Below, piece after piece: positions 11,075-23,923 of a stretch of DNA of 64,000 nucleotides (the first letter of the stretch is position 1; the number at the start of each line of letters is the position of its first letter). Both the position numbers and the translations under genes were made by a program. The stretch comes from Girardinichthys multiradiatus (Eukaryota; Chordata; Actinopteri; Cyprinodontiformes; Goodeidae), in contig NC_061815.1 of NCBI RefSeq assembly GCF_021462225.1, positions 46,971,873 to 47,035,872 of the forward strand, read 5' to 3'. Under the pieces are notes generated by a model that made no database searches, was not told where the DNA came from, and worked only from the letters and a program-made list of their open reading frames with translations.

Positions 11075-12643
11075 CATTTACAATCACCAAGTAGATGCAC
11101 ATATGAGCTGCCCTGTGTGTTTGCTAGCAGTATGAAAAAGAAGGTAGATTTATTGGTCGTTGTGCTGTTTTATTAACACAGAGGGATTGCATAAAACACA
11201 AGTTCATGTGCAGTTTTACAGAAATAATTGCAACTGGAATTAGTTTGTGCATAGGAAGCTGTCATGGGAACTTTCAGCATCTTATGTCAACTGGGAGATT
11301 ACACAATTAACTGGGAAACAGGGAAATCAATAACAGTAAACCTGAAAAGCAGCTGCACATCACTGCTCCATGAGGCGATTATTCAGCCTCATACAAGATC
11401 TAAATTCTCAGAAAGAAATTATATTTCTACATGCACTGAATCTACAATGCAAACTTCTTTCCAAAAATAATCGATGCACAATTCAGGAGCACAACATATC
11501 TACTTAACAAAAGTTCATCTGACTCATATTTGCCATGTTTGCATACAGCTACGGCTGGTGCCCTGAACAAAGACTGGGTGCTCAGCTTCAGCCTGTGCCT
11601 GGAAGACAGTATACTACGAGCTGGTTTTGGAGCAGCTCCAGTCGAAGCAACGGGGGAGGCGCGTGGGAGGCGGACATGGGTGAGAGAAGCCTGGAGACCC
11701 AGGATGACATCACCTTTCCTGCCCTGAGCCATGATGTAATGTTTTAAAACAACAAAAAAGCTCAGGTGGTTTGCCGAGCACCCCAGTCATTAACGTCTCC
11801 AACAATTGCCTCAAGGGGGTGAAGAGGACAGGGGCATCATTACATCACCGCAGCAACGAGACTGTGCCTTGGGAATTTCAAAACCTCCTGCCCAACCCCC
11901 CTCATTTTAAGCTTTCTAGCAACAAATAAACCAATTAATCATGTTTTTACTGACCAATCACACACTAAATTTAAAGGAAAAGCAGGCAGTAGACCATTAG
12001 ACCATCGACCATCAAGAACAGTGATGGCTACATTAAAAAAAAACAAAAGAAACCCTCAGAATAACATTAATGCACTCATGTTCAGTTGTGGGGTGTGCTA
12101 AATGCAAGGGGTGGTGGGGGGCTGGCCTCATCTGTCATTTGTAAACAGACTTTAAAGTGGGTTGAGTGTGATAGGCGAGGCCATGCATGGCGTTTTGCTT
12201 GTTGATGCATAGCACTGGAACAATTAAAACCTCATTACACTTCCAGCATATAAACACGGGACACATGCAAACACAGGGATGTGTTTCAAGCTTTAGACCG
12301 AAAAGCAGAAATCGTTTTATGGTAATATATCAAAAACGTATTAAAAGGGGTCTAAATTTTAATTCCAAGGAGATCTTGATATTTTTTTATTAACTAAGAA
12401 ATAAGCAGCTGAAATTAAGATAATAAACTGGCATAAAATGACAATCTTGTCATCTATAACCATGAAGCAAAAATAATATATAAATATATATATATACACT
12501 CTGTGGAAATGTGCCATTTGTCGTATAGCAATGCTATGGATTGTATATTCCAAAATGAATCCAAGAATTAAAGAAACCCTAGACCTGTTGTAATTTTATG
12601 TGCAAGGATTTATTGGCTTAGCTAAGTTTGCTTCCACGACAAT

Positions 12644-13520
12644 AAAGTTCCATAAAAAGAATGAATACACCACGAACTTTATCAGGTTTTGTCATGTTGC
12701 AGACTACTATATATTTTGGATATTAAGTGGTATTTTAATATCTTATTACAAGACAAAGTAGAGAATAATTGTGATGTTAGGAAAAAGACACTGTTTTAAT
12801 GATTTTTACAAATAAATATCTGAAGTTTGTCGTGCACTTTGTATACAGACCCCTGAATCTATATAACCTTTGCTGCAGCTCCAGCTGCACATCTGCAGAC
12901 TAAAATGTTTGCCCATTCTTCTTCTCAAAGCTCAAGCTCACTCTGGTCTGTGAACATCACTTTTTTTTTTTAAGTCTTGGCACAGATTTTCAATTTGAAT
13001 AGGTCTGGACTTTGACTGGGCCATTCCAACACATCAATATACTTTGATCTCAACCATTTCATTGTAGCTCTGGCACTATGTTTAGGGTCACTGACCTGCA
13101 GCCTCAAGTCTTTTGCAGCTTCTAACAGGTTCTCTTCCATGAGTGTCCTGATTGCAGCTCCTCCAGAGTTACTATGGGCCTGTTGATAGGACAACTAAAA
13201 GTTATCCTATAGAGCCTAACCCTGCTTTAAATGTATCCACAACTTTCTTCCTGACCTCTCTGCTGTGGCCCTTGGTCTTCATGTTGCTTTTTGTTTACTA
13301 ATTTTCTCTTCTTATTGAAATTGGTTACATTTTATAGTATTTAGGGGAGTCAGATTAAAAGGGGGGGTGGGGGTGAATACTTCTGCACGTCACACTTTCA
13401 AGTCTTCACTTGAAAAAAAAATAAAATAAAAAAAATAATAATAATAATGTATCATTTTTCTTCCACAACATAATTATGCAACATGTAAAATGTGGCATAA
13501 ACACTTCTGCAAGGCACTGT
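12644..13520 (-). pseudogene. Degenerate Tc1-like transposon
   Basis: The minus strand around 13100-13000 reads ...WLRSKYIDVLEWPSQSPDL, the Tc1 transposase region just before the last catalytic Glu, followed by frame breaks. The plus strand shows the familiar fish repeat text for this family. The ends resemble inverted copies: a gaatacaccacgaactttatcagg-type left end near 12660 and a ...cttctgcaaggcactg right end near 13519. Large internal deletions and stops make it inactive. Boundaries are approximate. Confidence 0.7.
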
Positions 13521-16500
13521 CTATAACAGGTTTTGGAGGGAGTCAGAAAATCTGACCATGAGAAACTATATTATTAAAACAGCAGGTGATACACCTACAG
13601 GTTTTCTGATCATTCATGAACGTTTTTGCTCAGAAATGCTAATAAGAAAACCTCTGAAAGACCCACACTGTCCATTAGAAGATCAGAGTCTCAGACTTTG
13701 ATTTATTGATTAGTTTTCAACCTTGTTCAATGAATTTGTTTGGAAGTCAACAGAAGCCCACATGCAGGAGGGGCATTAATCAATGACATCTGTCCCAATT
13801 AAGATGGCTCTAAGTGGCGTTGTAAGAGCGAGAACAATGATCCAATAAAGAGACTCCGTTTTCATTGCTGCTGCAGCTCAAGGGATTACCTCATTTTTCA
13901 AGCTGTTGTCACCTGTACGGTGCTCTGGAAATAATTTGATAGAAACGCGGGCTGCCAGACGTGCCTAAAAGATTACACTCGTAGGTTCATTGGGGCAAAA
14001 CATCTGCTGTACTCGTGCACCTGCTAAAAGGTGCATAAATCAGACAGGAAGATGAAGTAAGAAGCTTTGAGAGAATTAACAGCAGAAAGCTTTGTGGAGG
14101 GTGAGTGAAGTTCATCAGTTACTTTAGGTTTCTGGATAAAGTTATAAATAACGGTGAAACGTTATGAACTGGAAGTCTTTACTTTTGAAATGAGTTCAAC
14201 AGTTAACTGCAGTAGGACATGTTTCATGCTTCTGTTGAAGATAATATTTAATCTGTAACTGCATCAAGTCAGGATGGGCTGGCATGAGATTCCAAAATCA
14301 ACAAAATGTATATCAATGCAACAACTCTTCTTACTGGTACTAAAATAATCTAACCAAATTATGAATGAAGCTATAATCATTTTATTTATAGAACTGATTT
14401 GTTATTTTGACTGTGATACATGGACCAAAATATAGAATAAACACCTGCTGAATTTAGAAATGGTTTTCAACAGCTTGTTTTTGCCATTCTGCTCTTTAAA
14501 GAGTAACACAAGTACAACAAGCTGATATTAGCTTGTTGAATAGTTGAGTTATCTGCTCAGGTAGCAAGTCTGCAGTAGGAAGCTCAGTAAACATGCCCCT
14601 CATAGCTTGCCAACTGTGGTGAGAGATTAGGTGCCACTTGCTTGTTTCTACACCATGATGTCCATGGTTTTCTGTAAAAGAACTGGTTTGGTTTTCAGGA
14701 CCAGCTGGAGCGATGCCATTATGTCAAAATAAACGTCTCGTTTAGTAAATGTATCAGACTCCATCAGCTTTATTTAGCGTTTGTGTTGGGCATCGCATTG
14801 CAGGAGGACCGTTTCTTTTAACAAATCGCATTATTTATCTAAGCATTCTAAAACATTTCATACCTTACATATCAAACTTTAACAATAGTTTGAAGCAACA
14901 AGCTGTGTCTGTAAATGTTTCACAATCTCTACCAGTTGACCTCTGATTGCTTCCTGTAGCCTTGCAAAAAGCAGGTAAGCACAGAGTTAACAGCTGGATT
15001 TATTCACACTATCTGCCAATTTTTAAAGTCTGAAATGGTGTTGATGGATTCAGCTAAAGATATCAGTAGCCAAACACTAACAAATAATTTTAAATATGGT
15101 GTTCATAATAATTTGACTGGTGGCTGATCTCCATCACCCTCCAGCTCCTAGTGAAAGCAGTTGTTTCCACTGGCTCAGCTCAAAGCTGGAGTTAGGATAG
15201 AACCAGCCAGAACCTGCTGTGTTGGCAACACAAAGGACTGGTACTAGTTAAGCACTGGTACCAGTTCAGAGCTGGAACAGGTTTGGTGTAAAAACCTCAA
15301 GACATAAACAGACTGGTGCCCAATGGCCTTTCTGTTCATGCTGCTAGGACCTCAGACGATACTTGGAAAACACCGGCCTATTTTAATGGCCAGCTGATAT
15401 TTTGGCCTATCTTTAGTTTTAACAGCTCTAAGCCCAAGTCTTCAAGGATCTCAGTACAGCTTCTTTATTAGTCTGAACACAAATAACACCAAATGTCATT
15501 ATACAGCAAAATAATTTGAAAATGTGTCTCTTTTCTTCTTTATGAAATCTATTTTTAAGTCATCTATACAAGACATGTAGACTAGGCTTCCCTATTATAG
15601 TCTGTTGCGTCTGATCAAGCATATTAGCCCAACAGTAAACTGATCAAATGATTCTATTATTAGGTTGATGGACCGACTTTCATCATGTCTCAGTGACACA
15701 TATGAGGGGAAACTGTGGGATTGTTGCCATGCGCACTCATTACCATCAAAATAGATGTTATTCATTTATTATGTTTCAAACACCAAACCTTTAAAAGGGT
15801 CTTTAAATTCTGGAACTGGCAATTTAAGTTGAAAAATCAACCCCAGCCAAAATATAAGTAGTTATTTTCCTTCATTTGAGCCAAAAATATCTGCTCCATC
15901 TTACTTCAATGCTAAGTGTTTGAGTTTAAGCTATTAATAACTACAAACAGGGCTGTTGCCTTTGTTGCCCATGCTGGGAAAGAGAGACGTGGGTGTTCAA
16001 ATCAAGGAAACAAAAGATACTTTAAATGAAGCTTCAAATAAACAACATTTTCTACACACACACTGCAGACAATAAAAGAATTGATTAATGCTTTCAGCTA
16101 TAAAATCAATTCACTGTTACCACATCCATCAATTTCAAAATGAAAGCTGAAGCAGGTAACCGAGAATGAATTAGGTACTGCATTAGCATTTAATTACATT
16201 CACCAAATGTAGACAATCGTGGTTGAACGTAATGTTTTATAAAATAAATGTTAGTTCAAGTTCAACTGGATCATTCAGAAACCAAGCAGCCACAGGTGCA
16301 AGATTGGGAATAAATGTACAATAAACTCATTCTGCTTTAATCGCTGCATTTCCTACACAATTTCCATGCGAGGCCGATGCTTCTGTAACTGTGCACAGCT
16401 GAGGCGGAGCAGGCTGTCACAAAGGACAGCTCTAAAAATAGGAGCAAGGCTTTTCTGCAGCTGAGAGTGGCAGCTTTGTTCTCTCTGCATTTATCAGCAG

Positions 16501-19063
16501 GTATGACTGATCAGCGCTTTGAGCTCTGATCTTTTCCACCTCTCCTTCTTAATCCTTTTCCGCCTGGTTACCGTAGCATCACCCTAAGGAAATACTGAAA
16601 AAGCTACAGTTCTGTTGGTAACACAGCCTCCTATATGTAGCAGATTCATCAAATCTGAAATCTTCCATCTGTCACTGCTCAACAAACACCACCACAACCA
16701 GAGTAGAGATAATAATCCAAAGAGCCCAAAGACAATCCCCATCATTATCAAGAACATCAACAGAGAAAAAGCATGCTCTTCAGTCATCTCAGTTGTTACC
16801 ATTATCACACATTACGGCCCTATAAGCTGTAGCAGAGTGATGCTCATCACTCCCATCATCACCTGGCGACTTGGTATGGTTTGCTTTTGACCGAACAAAG
16901 GGATGCTTTTTATCAGTCATCTTATAAACAATTCAATTCATATTGTTGAAGTGATTGTAATAGAATTGGAGAGCGGGGAAGGCTTCTCTCTTCGTCATTA
17001 TCAGCGTCCATGCCTGCAAATGGAAGGTGTTTATTGAGGAAGTATGCTAGCAGCTACAGATAGGACGAATGGGGATCAGACGCAGATAAGCCCATCAGCA
17101 GCAGCACAAACACATGCAGCTAGAAAACAAAAGACGCACAATGAAAACCACAGACAAACACTGCTAATGGATACAGTACCTTAGGCTTATTACATTCCTG
17201 GAAGCCAAGTTAGGAAGCGAGCCATGAAAAGAAGCAGAAGAGAGGAGAGTTAACAAACATGCCACTTGTCAGCCGAGGATGTGAGAAACAGCAGGTGAAA
17301 ACCTCATTGATATATTAAAAATGTTTTCCACAGCACATCCGCAGATTACTAAGCAGATCCAAGCAAATGAACTGTGAAATCTTTGCAAAGAAAACCTGCG
17401 AGTTATGAGAAAGCAGCAGAAAAAGCAGTGAAAGCTGAGTTTCTATTGAATACTGCACCAATGCTGCTTGGTATTTAGATAAAAACATGTTATTGTTTTA
17501 ATCACACGTCACATCAATATTGTAATTTAAAAATACATAAAGCTGTAATATGATCTGCATGACCGGCAACAGACTTTTTAACAAGGCAGTGCTAAAACAA
17601 TCTAACTAAAAATAAGCACTCAGTAAGGGTTAGAATTTACATTTTAATCGGAGAGCAGATGCTTCATCCAATCAGAATTCATCCAGGTCTATTTCTAGGT
17701 AGACAAAGGAACAATTAGATCTGTGTTCAGTGATCGCTCTGTAAACTCATAGCAGGCCATTAGTCCACCAATTCTATAAAAACAAAGACAGAAAGTAGAC
17801 ATTTCTTAATGCTTTGTATGATAGAGCTGTCCCAAACCACAGTGAATCCAGCCAATCATATCCTTCCTTTGAGCTGGACAGCTTAATACTCAACACCAAT
17901 CAGAGCTAAGCTTGTTTGCTTGTCAGTTAGTTAGATGTGTCTACACAGGGGCAGAGAGGTTACTAACTGCTCTGTTCAGCAATGTTAGCTACACTGAGGG
18001 AGAGAATGCAGCTGTTCAGCTTACTTAATGCAACATTGCAATATATTGCTAAAAGAACAACCAACTGAATTTGTTGCGAAATAAAAGCAGGCCTTTGGGA
18101 GGCTTCTCAACTCTTCTACACACTACCGCTGGACAACGGGCCGAGCAAAAGAGGAAAGGCTTTAATTTTTCATTTGGGACAGTTCTGGGCAGGTTCTTTT
18201 TATGTTTACGTAGGTCAACTTATAGCCACTCCGATTCCTTAAAACATATGATTATATGTGTAGATAGAGAAGAGACTTAACTAGATGAAGAAAGTGAGGG
18301 ATAGTAATGGTTGGCGAGCAGAGCTTTGAGCAAAGCTGGCTGTTTTATGACTGTTTTACCCATTGAACCAGGTTCATGGGGGGCTTTGACATGACAAGGG
18401 TATCCTCTCTAAGAACCTTTAACAAAAAACTTACATATGATCAAAGTGTTGACATTATTTCTGACCAGCAAAATTAACAGACCCACAGGATGGAGTCTAT
18501 GTGAGGGAAACAACATCCTTTGGCCCTGGTGTCCAAACGGGGCAGTCGAAGCCTTTCTTGTTCTCTGATAACAACCTTATCTATTTATACAACTCCTCTT
18601 TCTATGTTTTAAGTTAATATGAAGGTTGTCAGTGACTGAGTGAGCAATTTCACGGGGGAGGACTTTAAATAAAACCCATCTGATTATCGGGGTACCCTCA
18701 GAAACTAACAGGCTGCCAGGGTGGGGTGAAGGAGCAGAAGGAGTAGTGATGGGGTACCTCCTGCTGCTTGTGCAGTTAGATGACATCTGCCTGATGTTTC
18801 TTCTGGTCACCAAATAAAGACCAATATTACTCATCTGCCTGGAAAGTTTGGGACTGTCTGGCTTGTCTGGCATGAGTATAGATAAGGATTAAAAGGGGAA
18901 AAATACAAATCAAGAACTTAAACAGTTATGGATATGATTTGCTGTGTAGCATTTAGTAAAGATCCATCAACAGTCATGTTGACATTTCTTTCGAGACTGA
19001 GTGACAGAGAATCCACACAAAGACCTTAAGATAATGGCTGAGAAGGAGATCAGAGAGAAAATC

Positions 19064-19084
19064 TGTGTGTGTGTGTGTGTGTGT
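19064..19084. repeat. (TG)n microsatellite
   Basis: About ten TG units in the intron. Confidence 0.85.
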
Positions 19085-20375
19085 TGGGTTAACGGCTCAA
19101 ATGGAGTTGATATGCAGACTGATGATATTAGAGGAACAGATATGACATGTGAGATAAGGTGCGAAATGGAGAGCGAGTAGGAAATGGAGATTATCAGCCA
19201 TTTCAAAGGGAAATGTAAAAAGATCAAGTTTGTGTGCAGATGTGTGTCTGTGTGTGTTCACTTTGAACAAGGCACACAACTGTCAACTCACAGTGCTGAG
19301 CACACAGGAGCCAAGTGTTGAATTCAAAACACTGTCCTCTTTCACTGCCCTGATTTATCCATGGAAACAGAAATGTATTTTAAATATTTATCTTGATCCT
19401 TATGAATCCCAGATTTGTCAACCTTGTTTCCAGTAATAGTAACAATGATTGTTTGGCTTTCTTTTTAAGACAGACTAAAGGAAAAAAGAATAACTCGAAG
19501 GTTACATAAGGTATTCCCTATAAAATCTCCAATAAGCATATGTTCATGCACATATGGGGGTGTTTGTAAAAGCCTTTCATTTTCTGCTGGATTTAAAACT
19601 ACTACCTCAATCAGGAAACCTGCAGAACATTTTCTCTGGTGTGTCTGTGTGACATTCAATTATCAAATTACAACAAGGTTTACACAAATTAGTTTGTTTG
19701 CGTTGAAATTTTGACGTCTGAGCTCAAAGAGTTCTGCTATTGAATGTGCAGCTCGCTAAAACAGTGAAACCTACAAGATCAGGAAACCTGAACGTTTTCA
19801 TCATATAACTCTGCAGCATGCACACACAATGGCAAAATTCAGCTCTAAATTATTTGGCAGCTGGTGTAATGTTTGCATAGGTGCACTTTGACAGTATGTT
19901 AAAACTTATGGATGATTATCTCTTTGATCAACATGACAAATCACTATTATTTTCCTGCCCTTTGCAAATAAACCTCATAAATCACTCCTGACTGAGGTGA
20001 CATAACAGTCCTCTTTAAGAACAGAGAGTAGGTGAAAGAAACTTATACAATTGGATTACATGACATTCTGAAAGCCCAGATGAGTGTGAACCTCATCAGC
20101 TAATGGGTTTTAATATTAATCCCAGTTCAGTCCTCAGTATAATAGAATTCATTCAGATCAGGCCAAACAGCCAGAAATGAACATGCATCCAGTTATGAGA
20201 GCAAACTGTTTGTGTTTGTTTAAAGAATTATCCATGCATGTTTAAAATGAAAGAAGTTTACTTCATAACAGCTCAGCTAGATTGTTTTTTCTGTCTTTAT
20301 GAGCGCTCCCACTCGGAGTTTTAATCCGGGGTTCGTCTGACTTTGATTTTTCACCCATCACGCTGGCTCTCTGCA

Positions 20376-20466
20376 GATGCTTACGACCTGGACTCGTTCC
20401 GAGCGTTGCTCAGGGACAGCAGACGCTCACACAGATGTCTGCAGACTATCTGTGACCTCAGAGGTA
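20376..20466 (+). other. Exon-like open segment of unknown nature
   Basis: On the plus strand a pyrimidine stretch and ctctctgcag precede a segment that is open in one frame, (D)AYDLDSFRALLRDSRR and on to CDLR, and ends at CAGAG|gtataa. The sequence is locally GC- and CpG-rich compared with the intron around it. I do not recognise the peptide, it does not belong to rapgef2, and no neighbouring exons were found. It could be an orphan exon, a processed remnant, or a conserved non-coding element read by chance. Confidence 0.2.
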
Positions 20467-23098
20467 TAAAACAATCTCTCTTTAATGATGAAGGCCACTG
20501 ATGCTTCTAGCAAAGCATTGGTTACTTCAGGATCCATCAACTGGGACTGTGTTAATGAACATTTAAACATGTTTATTCAGGCACCAGATTACAGCTTCAG
20601 AAAGTATTAATAGGCCAATGATGTGTTTCTCTACCAACAGGATTTTATGGCAGCATTGTATAATAAAGTCTTTAAATTAAGCAGAAATTCTTATTTTTAG
20701 ACAGCACCTTTAAACAAAAACATACTTTTTCTCTTTAAAAGTACAAATACTTCCCTTTAGATCTAACATTTTGCTCTTTTTAGACTTTCTTTTAATAGAT
20801 CTGAAAGTGAGAGCTCTTTGAACACAATATTTTCAACTCAAAAAATTCACTGTGGACTTTTTACTTTTATTATTAATACAGAACAAACTACAAAATAATG
20901 AATCATAAGATGTGTGAAATTGCCCTAACCTTCCAGGAAAAACAATTGTGTGCTAGGATGAAAACAGGAGGACAACTTTAAACCCCTGCTACGTTTTATT
21001 TTTCGTAAGTCTAACTTCTGACATCTGATCTTTATTTAGTTTGACAGGATGAGTCTGTGTATATAAACCAAATCCAGGATCAGTTAGCACCATGTCACCC
21101 GGGTTGCCAGATGTCACGTATTCGTGCTACTGTGGTATTATTGTTGAAATTTGAAAGAATTATATCAAATTGTGATTTTTCCTTCATGGCTCTCTGCAGT
21201 TTCCATACTTACAAAACCCCTATCACTCTGAAGGAGCTTTAGGATCTCAGTCAGTAAAATGTAAGTCAGTAGTGGCATCAAACCAGTGCAAGTTAACACA
21301 ATTAGAAATATATATTATTGGCATTCAGGAAGTAAATACAAGGCATTTTATATCCAACAGCCTACTAAATATTGCTTCTAAGCAGTCATTGCATTTGTGA
21401 TATGTGGCATTGCAGCATAGGGCCTAACAAAGGAAGCCCTGTGGCCCATCAGGCATATTATTGCACTGATGTATCCATTTTCTATAGGCATCTAGAGGAA
21501 GTTGAGGTTGTCGTTTTTAGATTTGGTTCCACGGTCCCATACCAGTAGTGCCAGGCAGTAACGAAGATGAGCCCTTTTCTTCTTTTGATTCAATAGATCA
21601 ATCTTTAAACACGCCTTAGCGAAGAAGGAAGGAACATTTGAGCTGTCTGGCATTCTAAATGCTGCAGATTAGCATGCTATCCTAGCTTAGTAACACCCAG
21701 ATTCAGCATCTCTGTCACTCCACTCACCCTGCACCCATCTGAGTCAGCAACAGCACTATTGTTAACTTAGCTCCCTTCCCTACTGTACTTCAAAGTGCTC
21801 TCAAACAGAGCCTGTTTGGAAATATTGGTTGCTATGGCGCAGGCTCCATCCTTCTCACAGGAGTCGTTTCGGAGCAAAGAGTTCAGAGGCCGTGAGGAGA
21901 TGTCAGGCCATGAGAAGATTCAGTGCAATCCTTCACATAATTGAAGATCAGAGGGGGACAAGAAGAGGACATTTCTCCTTTTTAAGAGCAACAGATTCAT
22001 GAAGATAAAGACAAAAACAGATAAGTACCCTGACAAGCACCCAAGGGAACACTGGGAACGAGAGGAATGCTGTGAAACAGTTTGGAACAGGAAACTGTGT
22101 CCAGAAACTGCATGATGGGTATTTGCTGATTTTGTTGAGGTTTTTCTCTCCAGAGTTAGAGTCTATGTGGAGCACAAAGAGCAGCAACACCTCTGAACTC
22201 AACACACTAATTTCTGCTTGAATGTAACTAAGAAAAAAACAACTCTTGATCTGCAGGTCAAATACTGAACATTCGGATTTTTTTTTACGAAATGCATGAA
22301 AACTAAACTGCAGCATGTTGATAGATGCACTTTTTTGAGCTGAATAAAAATCAGATAAAAGATTGATGCCTAGATGATGAAAATAGAATAATCTTGTTAT
22401 TCCTTTTAAAGGTGTGGGATTCAAAACGACAACCTCTATTAAGGAACGTGAAGCACATTCATTTATCCCATGTGTTAAAATCCACAGTAACTGGCAGGTC
22501 AGACCTATCACCCAGGAAAAGCCTGACTGGTGCATCTCTACAACTCTTTTTCTCGCTTACAAGAAAGGTAAATTCAAAACAACTGCTGCCATCGCTATGA
22601 AAAAGCAGGAAAATTAGATTTCTTTCAAACCAATTTAGCTTAGCCAGCCACTTTAAAGAGCACAAACATGTACACAAATAAAATAACTCTGACAACAAAC
22701 AGGGGTCCAAAAGAGACACACAAATAAGCTAAACAAACAACAAAAAACATTCATTGAAAATATGATAGAACACACAGAAGCCAGAATGGTCTCAAGAGTC
22801 TCTAAACATATGCAAAAGTACAGCAACAAGAAGTGATACAATTTGGCATGTGCACAAGGACAGGGCAGGAGAGCCCTTCCCCTGAAGATAAGACATCACA
22901 GCACAACAATCTATGACCAGGGGTCAGCAAACAGCAGAAGACAGAGCCACTTAAAGTTATTCTGACAGAGCGCTTACATTTTCAAATGTATTGAGAAGCT
23001 GAAAGACACAACAGATAGTGAAGCTCGACACACAAACGAAGCATCACCGAGCCGGCTCCAGAGCGCAACACAAAACTGTGACACAGGCTGCAACTCAC

Positions 23099-23266
23099 CG
23101 TGTGGTATCCCCGGGCTACAGGCGGCTTTCCACTGGGGTACGGATCCACGGTGTCGATGATTGTCTGCCGCTCTCCTTTCTGGTTGATCTTCCGAAAGCG
23201 CCGCCGGGACTGTCTGTGCGAGGCTTGTCGCTGAAAGTACTCCTCATTTTCATCCATATAGTCAAC
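23099..23266 (-). CDS. rapgef2: rapgef2 coding exon, long isoform: basic linker after the N-terminal cNBD-like fold (56 codons)
   Basis: This exon encodes VDYMDENEEYFQRQ, then an Arg-rich HRQSRRRFRKINQKGERQ stretch, then DPYPSGKPPVARGYHT. This is the RAPGEF2-specific linker; RAPGEF6 differs at the DYMDENEEYF part, which is why rapgef2 is preferred. The acceptor is cccag|GTTGAC at 23266 and the donor ACG|gtgagt at 23098; both ends are phase 0. In human the sequence continues with a six-residue ECTKSQ insert before LPADF. No such 18-bp microexon was found by eye in the following intron, so in this fish T is predicted to join directly to FPADF. Confidence 0.96.
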
Positions 23267-23390
23267 CTGGGAGCGACAGATAGAAAGGGAGTGACTGTCT
23301 TCGTCTTCACTCACACCCAGACCCCCCCATCCCGTCAGAAGAAAAAAAAACTCCCTCATATCCTCCCGCCCCTCTGGTTGCGTAAAAATA

Positions 23391-23420
23391 GAAGTGTGTG
23401 TGTGTGGGGGGGGGGGGGGG
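23391..23420. repeat. TG tract plus G15 homopolymer
   Basis: A TG run leads into 15 consecutive G (23406-23420) on the plus strand. The transcribed strand therefore carries C15 in the RNA, and the plus DNA strand could form a G-quadruplex. Confidence 0.85.
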
Positions 23421-23909
23421 AGAGGTTGTGTGGGGGTGTGTTGCACGGTGCACACCGACGTCAAAGGGTGCTCACATCCCAAAACAAGAGACGGAGACAC
23501 ACAGGGCTCGGTGAGGCATTTGGATGAGAGGAGTGAGCTAGAAGAGACGTGGAGAACACAGATAGACTGGCAGACATAAACACAAAACGATGAAGTCTGG
23601 TGGAGAAAAAGGCACCTAGAAACCTCATTTAATTATAAGTTAAAATTAGATAATATTGCCGTTTCTATTCATAATGAATGAGGAGATGGAGAAAAAACAT
23701 GGAAAACTGGCACAGGATGGCTCTTATCCTACCAGGGAATCCTAAAATCTTTGTCAGTGGGAAGCTTTGGGTCAGGACGGGATGAGAAGTTTGAGTTGTT
23801 CTGTCTTTATATTTTGGTCCCAATCCTTATCTCTCTTGCTATTTTCATATTTCTTGCAGCTAAGCCTTTGGGATTATGCTGCTAAAAATCTCACTCAGCC
23901 TTACCAACG

Positions 23910-23923
23910 GCTGCCATGGCAAC
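23910..23923. promoter_or_regulatory. X-box-like motif inside a larger inverted repeat
   Basis: GCTGCCATGGCAAC resembles the RFX X-box and is embedded in GGCTGCC...GGCAGCC symmetry (23909-23930). Intronic; function inferred only. Confidence 0.3.

Larger units (their letters stand above)
10021..12640 (-). other. Upstream/intronic stretch without a supported gene
   Basis: This lies within the long-isoform intron and upstream of the short-isoform exon. It holds the X-box pair and a (TG)13 tract. A GC-richer block at about 11530-11740 is open in several frames but matches no protein I recognise. An AT microsatellite sits at about 12475-12497. No exon was identified. Confidence 0.5.
13525..23098 (-). 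other. rapgef2 long-isoform intron, central part
   Basis: I see no rapgef2 exon here, including the six-residue microexon known in mammals. It contains a (TG)n tract at 19064-19084 and GGTACCAGTTCAGAGCTGG-type repeat text at about 15120-15300 that resembles a non-autonomous fish DNA transposon. An exon-like plus-strand segment at 20376-20466 is listed separately. The 195-codon minus frame at 22535-21948 has no recognisable protein features. Confidence 0.5.

Noticed and set aside
19480..22450. Shared LIEVVVLNP-like translation at about 19.6 and 22.4 kb
   Set aside because: The two short DNA stretches are only loosely alike and could be remnants of a SINE-type B-box; too weak to call a repeat family.
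21948..22535. 195-codon open frame on the minus strand
   Set aside because: Long for chance, but low-complexity hydrophobic composition, no recognisable domain, no conserved splice context and AT-rich base composition like the flanking intron.
22982..23500. 172-codon frame as a stand-alone gene
   Set aside because: Only 23266-23099 is coding (rapgef2 exon); the rest is intron read through both splice sites.
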